Origin: Chloromonas sp. AAM2
Taxonomy: Eukaryota > Chlorophyta > Chlorophyceae > Chlamydomonadales > Chlamydomonadaceae
Length of the DNA: 53,478 nucleotides
Direction of reading: 5' to 3'
Assembly (NCBI GenBank): GCA_004335635.1
Contig: QAXH01001016.1
Span: forward strand, 319-53,796
Under the pieces are notes generated by a model. The model did no database searches, was not told the origin of the DNA, and worked only from the letters and a program-made list of their open reading frames with translations. Position numbers and translations under genes: made by a program. Positions 37,901 to 49,300 of this stretch are shown piece after piece (positions within the stretch are counted from its first letter, which is position 1; each line of letters starts with the position of its first letter).

Positions 37901-39756
37901 GCCACCAGCGAGCAGGCCTTGTGCGCGCTGCATCAGGACAGTTGGCTGGAGCCCGGGGAGCTGCCTGTGAGGTGAGCTGTGGCCACAAGTGCAACCCCAT
38001 TCTGCCTGCTTAGCCTGATACTCCACATCAGATGTGACAACGAGTTATGTATGCTATGTATCAGACTCTAACCACCTTTCTTTTTTGGCACACATGTGCT
38101 CACTACAGTGTACGTGTATGCACATCGCACGTGCGCTTCTTTTCAGGTACGCCGGCTTCTCCACGTGTTTTCGTCGTGAGGCCGGCAGCCATGGCAAGGA
38201 CACGTTGGGCATATTCAGGTAAGCACTGGCCACTGACGACCTGGACACTTTTCTTGATCATTGATGCAGTCAGATAATGCAGATCGTTTGCAATCTTCCA
38301 GCACCATGCCTCTGTCAAGCCACCCAGGAGTGCAGCACCTGGTGCAGTCCATGCATGCACATGGCGCATGGTGGCTGCCGAGTACTGCACATGGCATGAT
38401 GTCATACTGCGTAGAAGGTGGTGTTAGTAGGTCTTGCATGGGTTGTGCTGCTGTGGTTGACAACATGCATGTGTATTGTGCCCTGTTTGCCAGGGTTCAT
38501 CAGTTTGACAAGGTGGAGCAGTTTGCCCTCACTGCCCCGGGGCCCGACTCACGGACCATGATGCAGCAGATGGTGCAAAACGCACGGGACTTCTACGACT
38601 CCCTGGGTATACCATACAGGCAAGACTGGGCATAGGGAGCCTGTGCTCAAACACTCAGCGTTTGGGCACATTGCTCTCAGCTAATGGTTCCACATGTCTT
38701 GTTCATGCTGATTTGTGTGCACGCTTTGCAAGCTGTGCCACTTCAGGTGGTAAGGCACTGCCACCTTGCGCACTCTGTACGAACAGACAGAGAGCCTGCT
38801 GACGTTATGAAATTGTGATTTCGCGTGTGGACTGCTTGCTGACTGTGCGCTCTTGGTTTGTGCAGGCTAGTGCGCATTGTGAGCGGTGCGCTGAATTCCT
38901 CTGCAGCCAGCAAGGTGGACCTCGAGGGGTGGTTCCCTGCCAGTGGTGCGTACAGGGAGCTGGTGTCAGCGTCCAACTGCACTGACTACCAGGTGGGACG
39001 ACCAGGCTGTTCTAAACATCAAACTTTAGGTCAAGGGGCTGTAGACCTGTATGTGTGAATGGAGGATGCCGCTCCGGTGAAAAGGGATACAAGTCGCTAC
39101 CCTGGATTAAGGGTAGGGCTTGGCCATGATGCAACTGAGGACGAAAGTAGCTGTTGCTTGGACCAAGTGCTGTGGATGGTGTAGAAGCGTGAGATGTGGG
39201 AGATGTTAACGGCAGCAAAAGCACTTGCTTTGTTCTGGTTTTCCAGGCTCGCAGACTGGGCATCCGCATGCGCACTCAACCCAATCCTGGTGATGTGTCC
39301 GTGGCGTCTTCTGACGGGACAGGAGGCCATGGCAACAGCGCACATGTGCACATGTTGAATGCCACCTTGTGCGCGAGCCAGCGAGTCATGTGCTGCCTGC
39401 TAGAGAACCACCAGACACAGCAAGGCGTGAAGGCAAGTTCTGGATATTTGCATGCCTTGCCACTGCAGTGATCACAAGACTTGTGCTGTCTGTGCATTCC
39501 GAGGGTGGTCGATACCGAACTTGACAGGCTTGGCTTGTAGGCCGACACAACAAGCTACTGTGTACACTCCCTCGTCTGTCCTGGTGCAGAGCGCTCTTGA
39601 TTGTCAGTCACGAGCAGTGGCGCTCTTGATGTCTGTTCACTGCAGGTGCCTCTCGTGCTGCAGCCTTTCATGCACGGACAGGACTTCATCCCGTTCACAC
39701 AGCCTTTAGCAGCGGCTGGGCGAGCGCTGCTCAAAGGAGCCCGTAGCATCAAGTAG
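34968..39756 (+). CDS. SERS: Seryl-tRNA synthetase, cytosolic type, complete, 15 exons
   Basis: Charges tRNA-Ser (and tRNA-Sec) with serine; class II enzyme. Exons: 34968-34995, 35080-35184, 35274-35344, 35506-35568, 35946-36044, 36343-36399, 36610-36738, 37098-37228, 37542-37711, 37863-37971, 38147-38218, 38494-38619, 38866-38992, 39247-39432, 39646-39756, giving 527 residues with all phases matching. The start MLDINLFRA and the block [19 protein letters not shown] match the plant cytosolic enzyme. Exons 3-6 form the coiled-coil tRNA-binding arm. Exon 8 holds motif 1 and [13 protein letters not shown]. Exon 10 carries the serine-pocket YLIATSEQ, exon 11 motif 2 ([17 protein letters not shown]) and exon 14 motif 3 ([10 protein letters not shown]). 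Unusual: a Gln/Thr-rich insertion of about 50 residues in exon 9, and three GC-AG introns (after exons 7, 12 and 14). No organelle presequence is seen. Confidence 0.97.
36739..37097 (+). other. GC-AG intron 7 of seryl-tRNA synthetase
   Basis: Exon 7 ends CTCAACCAG and the intron starts GCACGC. The join restores [11 protein letters not shown], conserved in the family. No GT nearby gives a usable reading frame. Confidence 0.88.
38620..38865 (+). other. GC-AG intron 12 of seryl-tRNA synthetase
   Basis: Exon 12 ends CCATACAG and the intron starts GCAAGA. The join gives [13 protein letters not shown], matching the family. Confidence 0.88.
39433..39645 (+). other. GC-AG intron 14 of seryl-tRNA synthetase
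   Basis: Exon 14 ends GGCGTGAAG and the intron starts GCAAGT. The join gives [11 protein letters not shown], where family members have I-P-E-V-L-Q-P-F. Confidence 0.88.
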
Positions 39757-40412
39757 CCCCATGCATTGCCTCAGCCAGACGCTGACTCCGCGCATCCAAG
39801 GTTTTGAATTTTTGTTTACGGGATGATTGTACGGCAGAAACGGGTTTGCCTTTGCTACTGCTTACCAATTGAAAACGTCGTAGGGTGATGCTTTCGCTTG
39901 GCCAACATCAGTACAGCTTTGTAATCCTCGTGGCTCGAGCGCGCTCTTGATTGTCACTTCCTTCTGACACGCGCACTTGTCCAGCTTGCCACAGATTCAT
40001 GGAGGAAGCTTCGTGAGAAAGCGTGCATACCAGTGTTGACATATCCCTGCAGCAGCATCTCAGGTAAACACGGATCGGTATACTCAGGAAATGGGCATGC
40101 CCTTGGGATATCAGATGGCCGGGCATGTCATCCTTGCCACTTTGCCAAAGGGTCACGCAGCTTGGTGATTGCTAGCACGCGCGAGAAACCAGCTTGGCAG
40201 CTTGTCCGGCGGTACTCCGACAGCGGCCTTAGCCGGTCGTACGACGTCGCAGCTGATGCAAGGCATCGGAAGACGATGATGCATCGCAGACGACGACATG
40301 TGTTCGATTTCGCCAGCAACATAGCGATATGAATTGGCAGAGCATGTGCTATATGTGTGCTTTGGTGTCCTTGATCTGCTGCTTGTGTCCCGCATGCTCA
40401 GGAACAAACCTC
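39757..40412. other. Intergenic region between SERS and the coiled-coil gene
   Basis: Holds the seryl-tRNA synthetase 3' UTR, with its only TGTAA signal at 39920-39924, then the promoter and 5' UTR of the next gene. Nothing else was recognised. Confidence 0.5.
39920..39924 (+). terminator. TGTAA polyadenylation signal of seryl-tRNA synthetase
   Basis: First TGTAA after the stop at 39756, about 165 bases downstream. Confidence 0.6.
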
Positions 40413-43400
40413 ATGGCTGACGTAGAAGCCGCCCCAGCTCCAGATGTTGTTGCAGCGCCTGTTGAACAAGCCCCTGCAGAAGCAGCGCCAGGCCTCAAGC
40501 CTCCCAGTCCGGGCAAGATGCCTACCCCGCCTGCCTCAGCTCAGCCCCATCCCCCTGGAGGTGCCGGATCAATCGTGAGCAAGTTGAGCAGTCTGAAGGA
40601 GCGCAGGTCAACTACAACTCCACAGCAGCCCCCAGCATCATTCGTCTCTGATGCCATCTCCACGGTAAGGGTGAACAACTCTGTCTCCGGTCTGCTACAG
40701 CATGAACACAATCATCAGCCTTTATTCTTACCCTTCTGCTGTTTGCTGTGCAACTCAGCACAGTCTGGCCTGCCAACTCCCGTGTGAGCTCCCAAAATGC
40801 AAAGCAACCGCAATAGCACGTATTTGCAGGTACCAGAGCATGACGTGGACGTGGCTGCAGCAGTTCCTGCGCAGCCTACCACAAAGCCAACTGCCCAGCC
40901 CGCTGCTCAGCCAGCCTCACAGCCAGCTGCTCCAGCCGCTAAGCCCCGTGCAGCATCCAGCCGCGTGCCTAGCGGCGCAGTGGACAGCCCCGTCCAGCCA
41001 TCCCCCGGCTCCAAAATTCCGAGCATGAGCCCGCAGCGCATGGCCCGCCCAGGCGCAGCCGACAGTACACGCAGTGCAGGCAGCGCGGAGCAGGGCCGGC
41101 AGCAGGGTTCGCCTGGATCGCTCAGCCCGCTGCGGGACGGCGGCTGGAACCAGTACAGGTGTGACCTATGACCAAACACTGTGGGTCATCATGTGCCATT
41201 GTAAGTGATTGTTGTCAGTGGTGAAACTTGCAAAGAATGCCCTGCAGGCTGGTGGCGAAGGCAGCCTGGATACCAGTGTTGAAGAGTCAAGAATTGGATC
41301 ACTATTGCAGCGGGAGAATAGTTGATGGCAGTCAGATAGGTGCATCACTACACCTATCTTTGTTGTGTTGTTGCCTGCAGCCGTGACGCGCCCAATGCGC
41401 GCGCCGCACCCACGGTGACCGGTCCAAGTGACGAGGAGAGAGCCAAGCGGCGCCTGTGGGCTCAGGAAAAGCGCAGAAAAGTGAGTGTGACGCTGACCAA
41501 AGCCTGCAGCAGCAAGGCCATTGAGTCAGTATAACGCAATACCTCAATACCTTCTTTTGCTATATGCAAGCAGTGACACCACTTTCCAGGCCTGTACAGC
41601 ATATTGTCGCTTCCTGTACGGCCATGGTTCAGGTAGAAGGGGGTATGTTGCACCGACTCCTGCCGTGAATTGTTGAGGGCGAATTGCACTACGGGAAGCC
41701 AACTGGCCCAGCTAGTTTGGGTGTGGCCCACATATGCACGCAGTACCTCTTCTACGATGCGATTTACATGCTCTGTTTGACCGTTCGTCTCTGGATGGAA
41801 AGCAGTAGACATGCGTTGTTTGATATTAAGTATCTTACAAACCGCACTCCAGAAGTGGCTTTTGAACCGCGTGTCCCGGTCACTTATAAGCGACTTGGGC
41901 AATCCGTGGTTTGCGAACACGTGCTTCACAAACAGTCTACCAATTCCCTTTGCACCGATAGTTTCAACGTCGGGAACTAATATGACATACTTAGTGAGCC
42001 TGCCCACAAACACTAACACACTGTCAATCGTGGTGCTGGGGGGAAGGAAACTACGGAGGGTAACCAGATCCCCACAACCCACGTAGAGCTTTCAGTCCAG
42101 GATCAGAGATCACCAGATCAACCTCAGGTCGTAAACGCAGTGACTGTCACGTCCAATGAGACACAAGTTACTGAGGTACCTGAACAGGCTGCTATGGAGA
42201 TCACTGACGTATTGGACACCCCTGTAACACAACAGTCTGAGGGCACACAAGTCACAGAGGATGGTAATGCTGATGAGCAGCTACTCCTTGAGGCCATTCA
42301 GGAAGCTTATGCTCATGGCGAGCACTTCGCTGATCCATTTAGTCAGCATGTATGGTCACTTCCTCGGCGATCCGTTCAACCCACCTAAGAGTGGATAGGT
42401 TGCTTGATCGGCCACTGTCTGCCACATGATCATGTGGATGCATACCATTGCAGGAGGAGGCCAGGCTCCGTGGGGACGCCGCTCGGCGCACGGCTGAGCT
42501 TGAGCGCAAGCGCACCGAGGAGGAGGCTAGGCTTGAGGCACGCCGTGCCTTTGTACGTGAGCGCATTGCAAAGCAGGTGAGAAGTCTGTTGGAACCTTGG
42601 AATGCAACCAAGGTACATCTGAAACCTTGGCGTTTGCCTGGCTTTCACCACTGCCTGGCATCAAAATCACCTTCTGTGTTCTCAGTCAGTAAGCCACGTG
42701 ACAGGATTGGCAGGTGCAGGCTGTTCATGGATTGTTAGCTGTGAGGGATGCCTGTGCTATCAGCTGCCTACGTACCCTTGTGCCCGCCTGTGTTTGCTTA
42801 CCTGGTTGTCCACGCCAGTGAAGTTGTACCTCTCTAAGCTGGAAGCTATGCACGTGCTTGCCCTTGCAGCATGAGATACAAGCGCGGATGGCGGCAGAGC
42901 GGGCCAACGCCGAAGAGCGAGCGCGCAGCGAGTTGTCACGCTTCAAGGGCAAGCCACTGCATGAAAGGGTGAGACAACTGATGGGCCAGTGGGCAGCCGC
43001 CAGGAAGCTGGGAACACCCTGGCTGACACCCACGAGCCACCTCTCAACTATCCGCCTGTCTGCTTTGACGCAGCCCCAAGCTATAAGCAGATGCTGTGGC
43101 TATGGCCTGCTAGGGAAACACGCTGCAGATGGATTGTCAGTTCGGCCCTGTTAGTCCTAGGAATGCATTCTCGAGTTACTCGAGGCGAGTCAAGCCAGTC
43201 TGAATGACGGTGTGAGACAGGTTAAGTACTGTCCAGGGCACGCCATCAATACGTGTGCTGTTGGTGGCCTGCCCACAGTTGATTGAGCAGTACGAGGAGC
43301 AGCGCAAGGCCGAGGAGGAGGCCAAGAAGCGCCAGTACGAGGAGGATGTGCTGAGGGTCAAGCACGTGAGGCCACACCAGATCATTGCCGGAGAAGTGGT

Positions 43401-44957
43401 CATCAAACCATCACAGGTGCGTGCAGAGACTCAGACAGGATCCGCTGGGCAATGATCACGCAAGCGCGACTTGAGATTTGGGAGATTTGGTAAATGCTGC
43501 CGATCAAAGTGGGAGGACTGCATGTCACGCCAGAGATGCATCATGGGAAGAGGCAAAGCGCGAAGCACGACACACGGCGACAATCCCTTCTTGATGCTCG
43601 TGCCCCTGACTTGTTCTTGCAGTCACCTATGCGCGAGAGAGACGTCAGCGCTGGCAGGACTCGCGCCCCTGCGCCGGCGGGAGGAGCTGCGTTCTCTCCT
43701 GGCCGTCACTTCGTGCCCTCTGCGGCTCCCACCGCTAGTCGCGTCTCAAGCAATGGAGCCGACTACTCGGAATCTCCTACCGCTCCCGCCCCGCAGGCCC
43801 CGGCTCCACGGGCAGTCAGAGAGAAGCCACGAACACAGGGCATGGTGCTCTATAGCACACGCGCCAAGGCCGCACCGGCTGCAGTGCCGGGTGTTCTGCC
43901 TCGTCTGGTGGAGCGTGCCGCCTCGCCTTTTATATTTAATTCTGAATCTGCCCCGCTCAATGTGCCTGAACAGACACAGTTCTGGCCGTCTAAGGCTACC
44001 GCAGAGCAGCAGCAGCATGTGCCATCTGAGGCCAACCTGCTAAGTGTTGACCCAGCGGCGAGTTACGAGGACGTACCAGCACAGGCGTCTCCCGCGGAAC
44101 TGTCGCCTACAGAGCATGCCGCCCATGAGCCTGAGGAGAGTTACGATGACGATGGGTTTCACAATGAAACTGTTCCTGGCATGGAGGCCACACTGGCACC
44201 ATCAGCCCCGGCCGCAGAAGAGCTCAAGGTCGAGGGAGGTGAAGCTGAACCTGGGTCTGAGACACTTGCAGTGGTGACCGAAGGGGCAGTTGCCCCTGAA
44301 GTGCCTGTTGAAGGTGACTCGCAGAATAGTCCAGAGGCAGATGCTGTGCCAGAGGCACAGCCTGTGTCACAAGCAGATGCAGGACCAGATGCGCAGGCAG
44401 CACCTCAAGCGCAGGTGGCAATGCCGAGTGCAGAGGCAGAGGGTGCAGTGGAGCCAGGCGCTGAGGCTGATGGTGAGCCTGTGGCAGCAGCGGCTGAGGA
44501 TGCACCGCCTCTTGAGTTGGTGGGTGAGGCAACCGCAGAGGAGCCTGCACAGGCTGAGGCAGGGCCAGGCGAGACAGCCCCTGAACCAGCTCCTGAGGCA
44601 GCCCTTGAGGCAGCCCCTGAGGCAACTGCCGAGGCAGTCTCTGAGCCAGCCGTTGAATCAGCTGCTGCAGAGGATGCATCTAGCGATGAAGCCCTGACAC
44701 AACCTGAGGCTGCTGGCGACATCGTGCCTGAAGCTGAAGCACCAGCTGTGGAGGAAGCAGGGGCAGCTGAAGAGGCCACAGCTGTCCGGGCTGGTGACGT
44801 GCAAGAGGCTGCTGGTGACGCCATGCCAGAAGCTGAAGCACCCAATGTGATTGGTGATGTCGCATCAGAAGTTCCCGTAGCCGTAGCCACTGATGTGGAA
44901 GGAGCGGGGGCAGAAGAAGGCGGTGCAACAGGAGGCGCGGACAGCGTGCAGGTCTGA
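40413..44957 (+). CDS. Coiled-coil protein with long Ala/Glu/Pro-rich tail, 7 exons
   Basis: Exons: 40413-40664, 40830-41158, 41381-41480, 42454-42576, 42870-42968, 43279-43416, 43623-44957; 791 residues with closing phases. The family was not recognised. The N-terminal 200 residues are Pro/Ala-rich and disordered (MADVEAAPAPDVVAAPVEQA). Exons 3-6 encode a continuous highly charged helix with heptad spacing (ELERKRTEEEARLEARRAFV, then LIEQYEEQRKAEEEAKKRQY). The last exon begins Ser/Pro-rich and becomes a repetitive acidic Ala/Glu/Val/Pro tail of some 250 residues. It could be a cytoskeletal, flagellar or scaffold protein, but that is only inference. The reading frame ends at TGA 44955-44957, yet the same acidic composition continues in frame for 41 more codons. 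Intron 3 contains a retrotransposon fragment. Confidence 0.75.
41570..42082 (-). mobile_element. Ty3/gypsy-type retrotransposon integrase fragment
   Basis: An open minus-strand frame inside intron 3 of the coiled-coil gene reads as the core of a retroviral-type integrase. Recognisable are the strand DSVLVFVGRLTKYVILVP, the second catalytic Asp in HGLPKSLISDRDTRFKSHFW and the catalytic Glu in AFHPETNGQTEHVNRIVEEV, followed by the typical WLPVVQFALNNS region and FYLNHGR. The first catalytic Asp (usually in a MDF-like motif before LPPS) is not visible; that part reads LVTLRSFLPPS. Zinc-binding domain, reverse transcriptase and LTRs are absent, so this is a truncated, immobile remnant. Confidence 0.85.
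42086..42390 (+). mobile_element. Possible second gypsy Pol fragment, opposite strand
   Basis: A plus-strand open stretch next to the integrase fragment ends LLLEAIQEAYAHGEHFADPF, which resembles the linker between RNase H and integrase of gypsy polyproteins. Upstream it is Thr/Glu/Val-rich. It has no usable splice signals joining it to the host gene. If correct, the two retrotransposon pieces lie in opposite orientations and the insertion has been rearranged. Confidence 0.35.
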
Positions 44958-46327
44958 GCAGAAGGAAGAACAGAGGAGGTGGAGGAGGCAGCAGAAGAAA
45001 GCGCTGCAGTGGCACAAGCAGAGCAAGAGGCTGAGGCACAAGTGGCCGCCCCTAAAGGTGGCCCCTGTGGCAGGGGCACCTGACGCAGCAAGGAAGAAGG
45101 TGCTACTGCGCAGAGTCTTGCGTGAGCACAAGTCCGGCATCCCGGATGGCGTCCGTGGTGTGTGCACACGCTCCTGAATGACTTCAGTCCAGATGTCCAC
45201 TTGTCAGCACTTGCCTGCACTTGTTCTGCATGCTTGTTTTGTTCTAAAAGAAGAGTTTGGTTTGATCTGGAATTGCAACGTCAAGTTGTACATTGCATAC
45301 TTGCTTGTGGATGTCAAGACAGATTTGTGTCAGTTCTGAGGCACAAGCAACTGCCCACTTGGGCACTGCCTATCTCGAGCAATAATCTGATTGGGGTGGG
45401 AGTTCCAAGGGTGCATGGGCTGGGAGGCACTGTTGTTCCAGGGGTTGCTGGGCCACTGCACATCCATCATTGGCACTGTGATGCGGAGAACTGGCGCCAG
45501 CGTGCGGAACTGCTACGATGACTAATGACAAGGTTTGATTTGCATAATGCAAGTAAAGAGTGGCAGCAAACGCATCTGGAGTGTGGGTGTTGCCTGCGTT
45601 GGGGGCATGCTATGATCATGGTCGTCTGTTGACTACAACAACTACTCACTCATGTGTCCCAAATGTAATGTTGATGCTGGAGACTGTGTACGGAGAACGC
45701 TCGAGTCGAGAAGAGGTCGTGAGGGTCGGTGTGGCGAGGCATGAGTCTTGTGCGTGCGGTTTGGTCACAGCTTGTGCCCCAGTTCGCTTGGTACATTGTC
45801 TTGGTCGTTCACAACACGATGGTCTCGCAGCCAAAGCCCCGGTTCAGCAAATAACTTCTCGCTTGACTTCCAAGTTGGCTTTGTGCCAGTGGTGGTTCGC
45901 CATGGCTGATTTCAGCTCAGCTGCTGAAAAGCGTCTTAGACGAGCAAAGTAGACGAGCAAAGCAGCAAAGCAAACTCGTTGACTCTAGTAAGGGGACTTG
46001 CAACTCTTGGACGCTTCAGGACGGAGCACGCAGAATGTTAGGGCTGGACAGGGTTTGAACAACTGAACAGCTGCCAACAGCTGCGGAACAAGTGCACAAT
46101 TCGTCCTCCTGCCTTCGTTGGTGCAAGTTCTGTCAAATTCGGTGCCATGCTCAACAGGTGCATCAGCCGGACGGCCAAGTTGTGCCACACGACATTCCAT
46201 GTTCAACAAAATGCACCGGCAACGCAATCTTCCAAAAGCGCCAGTCCAGGGGCTGTCTCCTTGATTGGTAGTAAGGATTGGTAGCGAGGCTTGCGTGGAC
46301 CAGAGTACGTTGTCTTGCAGTGCGTGT
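44958..46327. other. Intergenic region, convergent gene ends
   Basis: Contains 41 in-frame codons after the TGA of the coiled-coil gene (second stop 45081-45083), then its likely 3' UTR up to the TGTAA at 45664-45668. The rest, to the stop of the minus-strand gene at 46328, shows nothing recognisable. No minus-strand TGTAA was found for the neighbour. Confidence 0.5.
45664..45668 (+). terminator. TGTAA polyadenylation signal of the coiled-coil gene
   Basis: First TGTAA downstream of the stop, giving a long 3' UTR of about 700 bases. Confidence 0.5.
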
Positions 46328-49300
46328 CTAGATGACCCTGTCACGCAGGCTCACGTACAGCTGACCGTGGAGGGTGAGAATGGCCTGCGCACTGCCTGGC
46401 TGCAAACAAAGAACATTTTCACACAGTCGGCGCGAAAGGAAAACTCAATTGATGGGAGAAACAGCTGAAGCGACAGAAATCAAGGACCAGAATAGAGATT
46501 AGGTGGCCCCAGCAATAAGAACGCGTTGGCGATTGGGGAAGGCTGGGCCCTCCCCATGCCAGGTCTTCCACTCTTCCCTCACACTTTCATTCTCACCTCC
46601 ACGGGCCCAGGTAAGCTGATCACGTGCTGCATGGGTGCGATGTTCCACAGCACAGCGGCCTCCGTGCAGGCCTTGGTGCCGCGTATGCGCAGGCGGCCTG
46701 CCAGTGAACAGGATCACACATGGCGAACACCACCAAGTTTTCAAACACCACCAAGCACCAAGCGTGCATCACGTGGTGCATCACCTGCCTTGAACTGCTC
46801 GTCCATGCCAGCACATCTGGTTTCATGTTTGATCATCAACCGATTGACAACTGCCGAGCGACCAAGGCTGAGCCTCGTGCGCTTGCAGTCCGACGGCTGC
46901 CCGGAAGTGTGATCCCGTGCACAGCCACGGCTGCCTCACCGTCTGGCCATGCCCTCAGCTGCAGCTCATGCAGTTCAAAGCCTGGCACCAGGGCCAGCAC
47001 CTCCCATCCCGGGGGCTCCTCACAGCGAAGCACAGTGTATCCGGATCCCTGCAATTGCGAGTGTGGCACAAACACATGTGTCCTGATAGAACGCCACCAC
47101 GGGCAATCTGCTACCTCATGTTTAAGCCGACTGTGCCAGCCTGGCCGAGTTTACACGGGACATGTGACATGAATACCGTACACAGCGACATACACAGGGG
47201 GCCACCGAAGCTCAGTCATCACGTTTTAACACGCCAATACAAACGAAACCTGTGTGCGAGGTTTGCATCATAGCAGGTTGTGTGCCTTGTGATCATCAGC
47301 TGTGCGTCAACGGGCAAGCGTTATCTCACTTTTATAATTATCTGTCCACGGCCCAGGGATGCGCCGGACGGCTGTGCTCCACTGTCAGGCACCGGTTCTG
47401 GCTCACTAGGCACATTTACTGGCGTTTGAGTGCTAGGTGTGCGCTGCACGTCCGAAGGCTGTCCTAGCACGGGGCCTGCCTTGGTAGTAGCATGGGACTC
47501 TGTGGCTACGCCCTGAGCAGCGGCAGGAACCAGGGCTTCTCTTGGTGCTCCAGTAGCTAGCGTAGGGCCAGCTAGCTCCCCGTTCACCATCATATGGATA
47601 GATGCGTCAGTTCAGTGGCTACAAATGAACAGAAGCGGATGGCTGGCTAGTGCTGGCCTGCATCAAGCTGGCAGTCAACCATGCCTATCTGTGCGTGTGT
47701 TGAGGAGAATCACGTGAGGGGAGGGATTTCAGCCCGTTGAACCTACACGTCTGAACATGCACTGACAATTGTGCGCATGGGGTTCTAGCTCAGCGCTGGA
47801 CGAAACTTGAACAGCTCAGTGACAACAAATGTATCGCACTGCCTATTGCTCCAAATCTAGCTGAATGAGTTGTACCCAGACATGCAGCAAACCTTGGACA
47901 CTTACCTGCTGATGCAGTTGATGCCTAATGGCAGGTGCTGGCCAATCGTTAACTGGCAACTGGGTTTCAACCCAACGTTGTTGCATGAATGCGCTCGAAC
48001 GCCCAGGCCGGGCAGCAGTTCCCCCAGTTGGACACATTGACTGGCAGGTGGACGATGTGAGCCGAGCGTTGGGCAGGTTTGGGTATGCTACAGCGTTGTA
48101 ATTGTCATTGAGGAGATGAGCCAGGGGTTGGCGTGTGGGTGCGGAGGAGGCACGAACGCTCTGCAGCTGCAAACCTCCAGTGGACTCGTGAGGCAAGGGC
48201 ACTCGACCAGGCGCTGATGTCGGTCGATTGACTGGAAACAGCGATTTTGGCGCAGCAGCGTGCCCAGAGTTGCTCGCATGCCCAGTGCAGTGAGAGGGTG
48301 GCAGGCGCACCGGTGCGGAAGAGGCGCGGACAGACTGAAACTGTGAGAGTACCGAGGTGCCAGCGGCATTACGGGTATGATCGGCAACCGCGAAAGAGGT
48401 TCCGCGGGCAGGCTGAATTGTTGTCTTGCCGTTTGGAACCTGTTGCATTGTCGACGGCACGTGCAGCCCAGTCACATGGCCGCGTGCAGCAGGATTGTGC
48501 AGAAGGTCTGGCATGTCAAAAGCAAGATGTGTTGTTGAGGAAGCAGCTCTCGGCTGAGCAGCAGGCCTTTCACGCACCACTCTTTCATGTTCTGCTTTGC
48601 AAGCAACAGCCATCTGTGAAGATGTGATCTGCATGGCGGGTCGAGAAGGAGACATCTTGTAACGGCCCGGTTCACAAGCCGCCACAGCTGCTGACCCAGC
48701 TGCCACTGTTGGCTGGAAGTAGCGGAGTTGCTCCAAAGCTTGTGAACTTTGGGGCCGACCGTGCTGCACAGTTGTTTGCGAGTCAATCATGGGAAGGTAT
48801 TGCTGCAACTGCTCGTGCTGTTGTGTCAGAGGCCCGAAGGGTTCATTTGTGACGGGCAGTCGCCGCAGGCTGGAGGTGGTGCTTGCGCCAAATGTTGTTG
48901 CCGGCTGACAGGGGGAGGCAAAACGCGCGATCACCGACTGTCCCTGCTGCCCACGGCCTTCTGAATCTGCCTGATCGGGTGATGCCGCTGGTACCGGCTG
49001 CGCTTCTCGTTCGATCGTAGCGGTCACAGAAACACGCTGCCGCTCCATCATTTTGGCGGCGCATTGCAGTGCAGCATCGAACGCGCGCTGCTGCACCTCC
49101 GTCCAGGCTTGACTGGCGCTTTGGGAATCGCGCACATCACCTACGCACAGTAAAGGCGCACCAAGGGAGGGCAAAGGAGACTTCTGACAATTCAGAGTCA
49201 AATGGGCTGGCTGGACAGCTTGCATGAAGCAAGAAGTGCAAGCGCAGCACGATGAGAGACTTACTAACGTTGTTTTGCTAGTTGCAGTGACACTTTACCT

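Noticed and set aside
42140..42388. Plus-strand open frame as an extra exon of the coiled-coil gene
   Set aside because: It lacks suitable splice sites and sits next to the integrase fragment; retrotransposon origin is more likely.
44224..45220. Long minus-strand frames opposite the Ala/Glu-rich tail
   Set aside because: Shadows of a compositionally biased coding exon; the plus-strand exon has consistent splice phases.
47846..47905. Read-through of the exon at 47906 into the next codons to a stop at 47843
   Set aside because: A good donor (CAG|GTAAGT) and a phase-matched downstream exon with HSP20-like continuation make splicing more likely.
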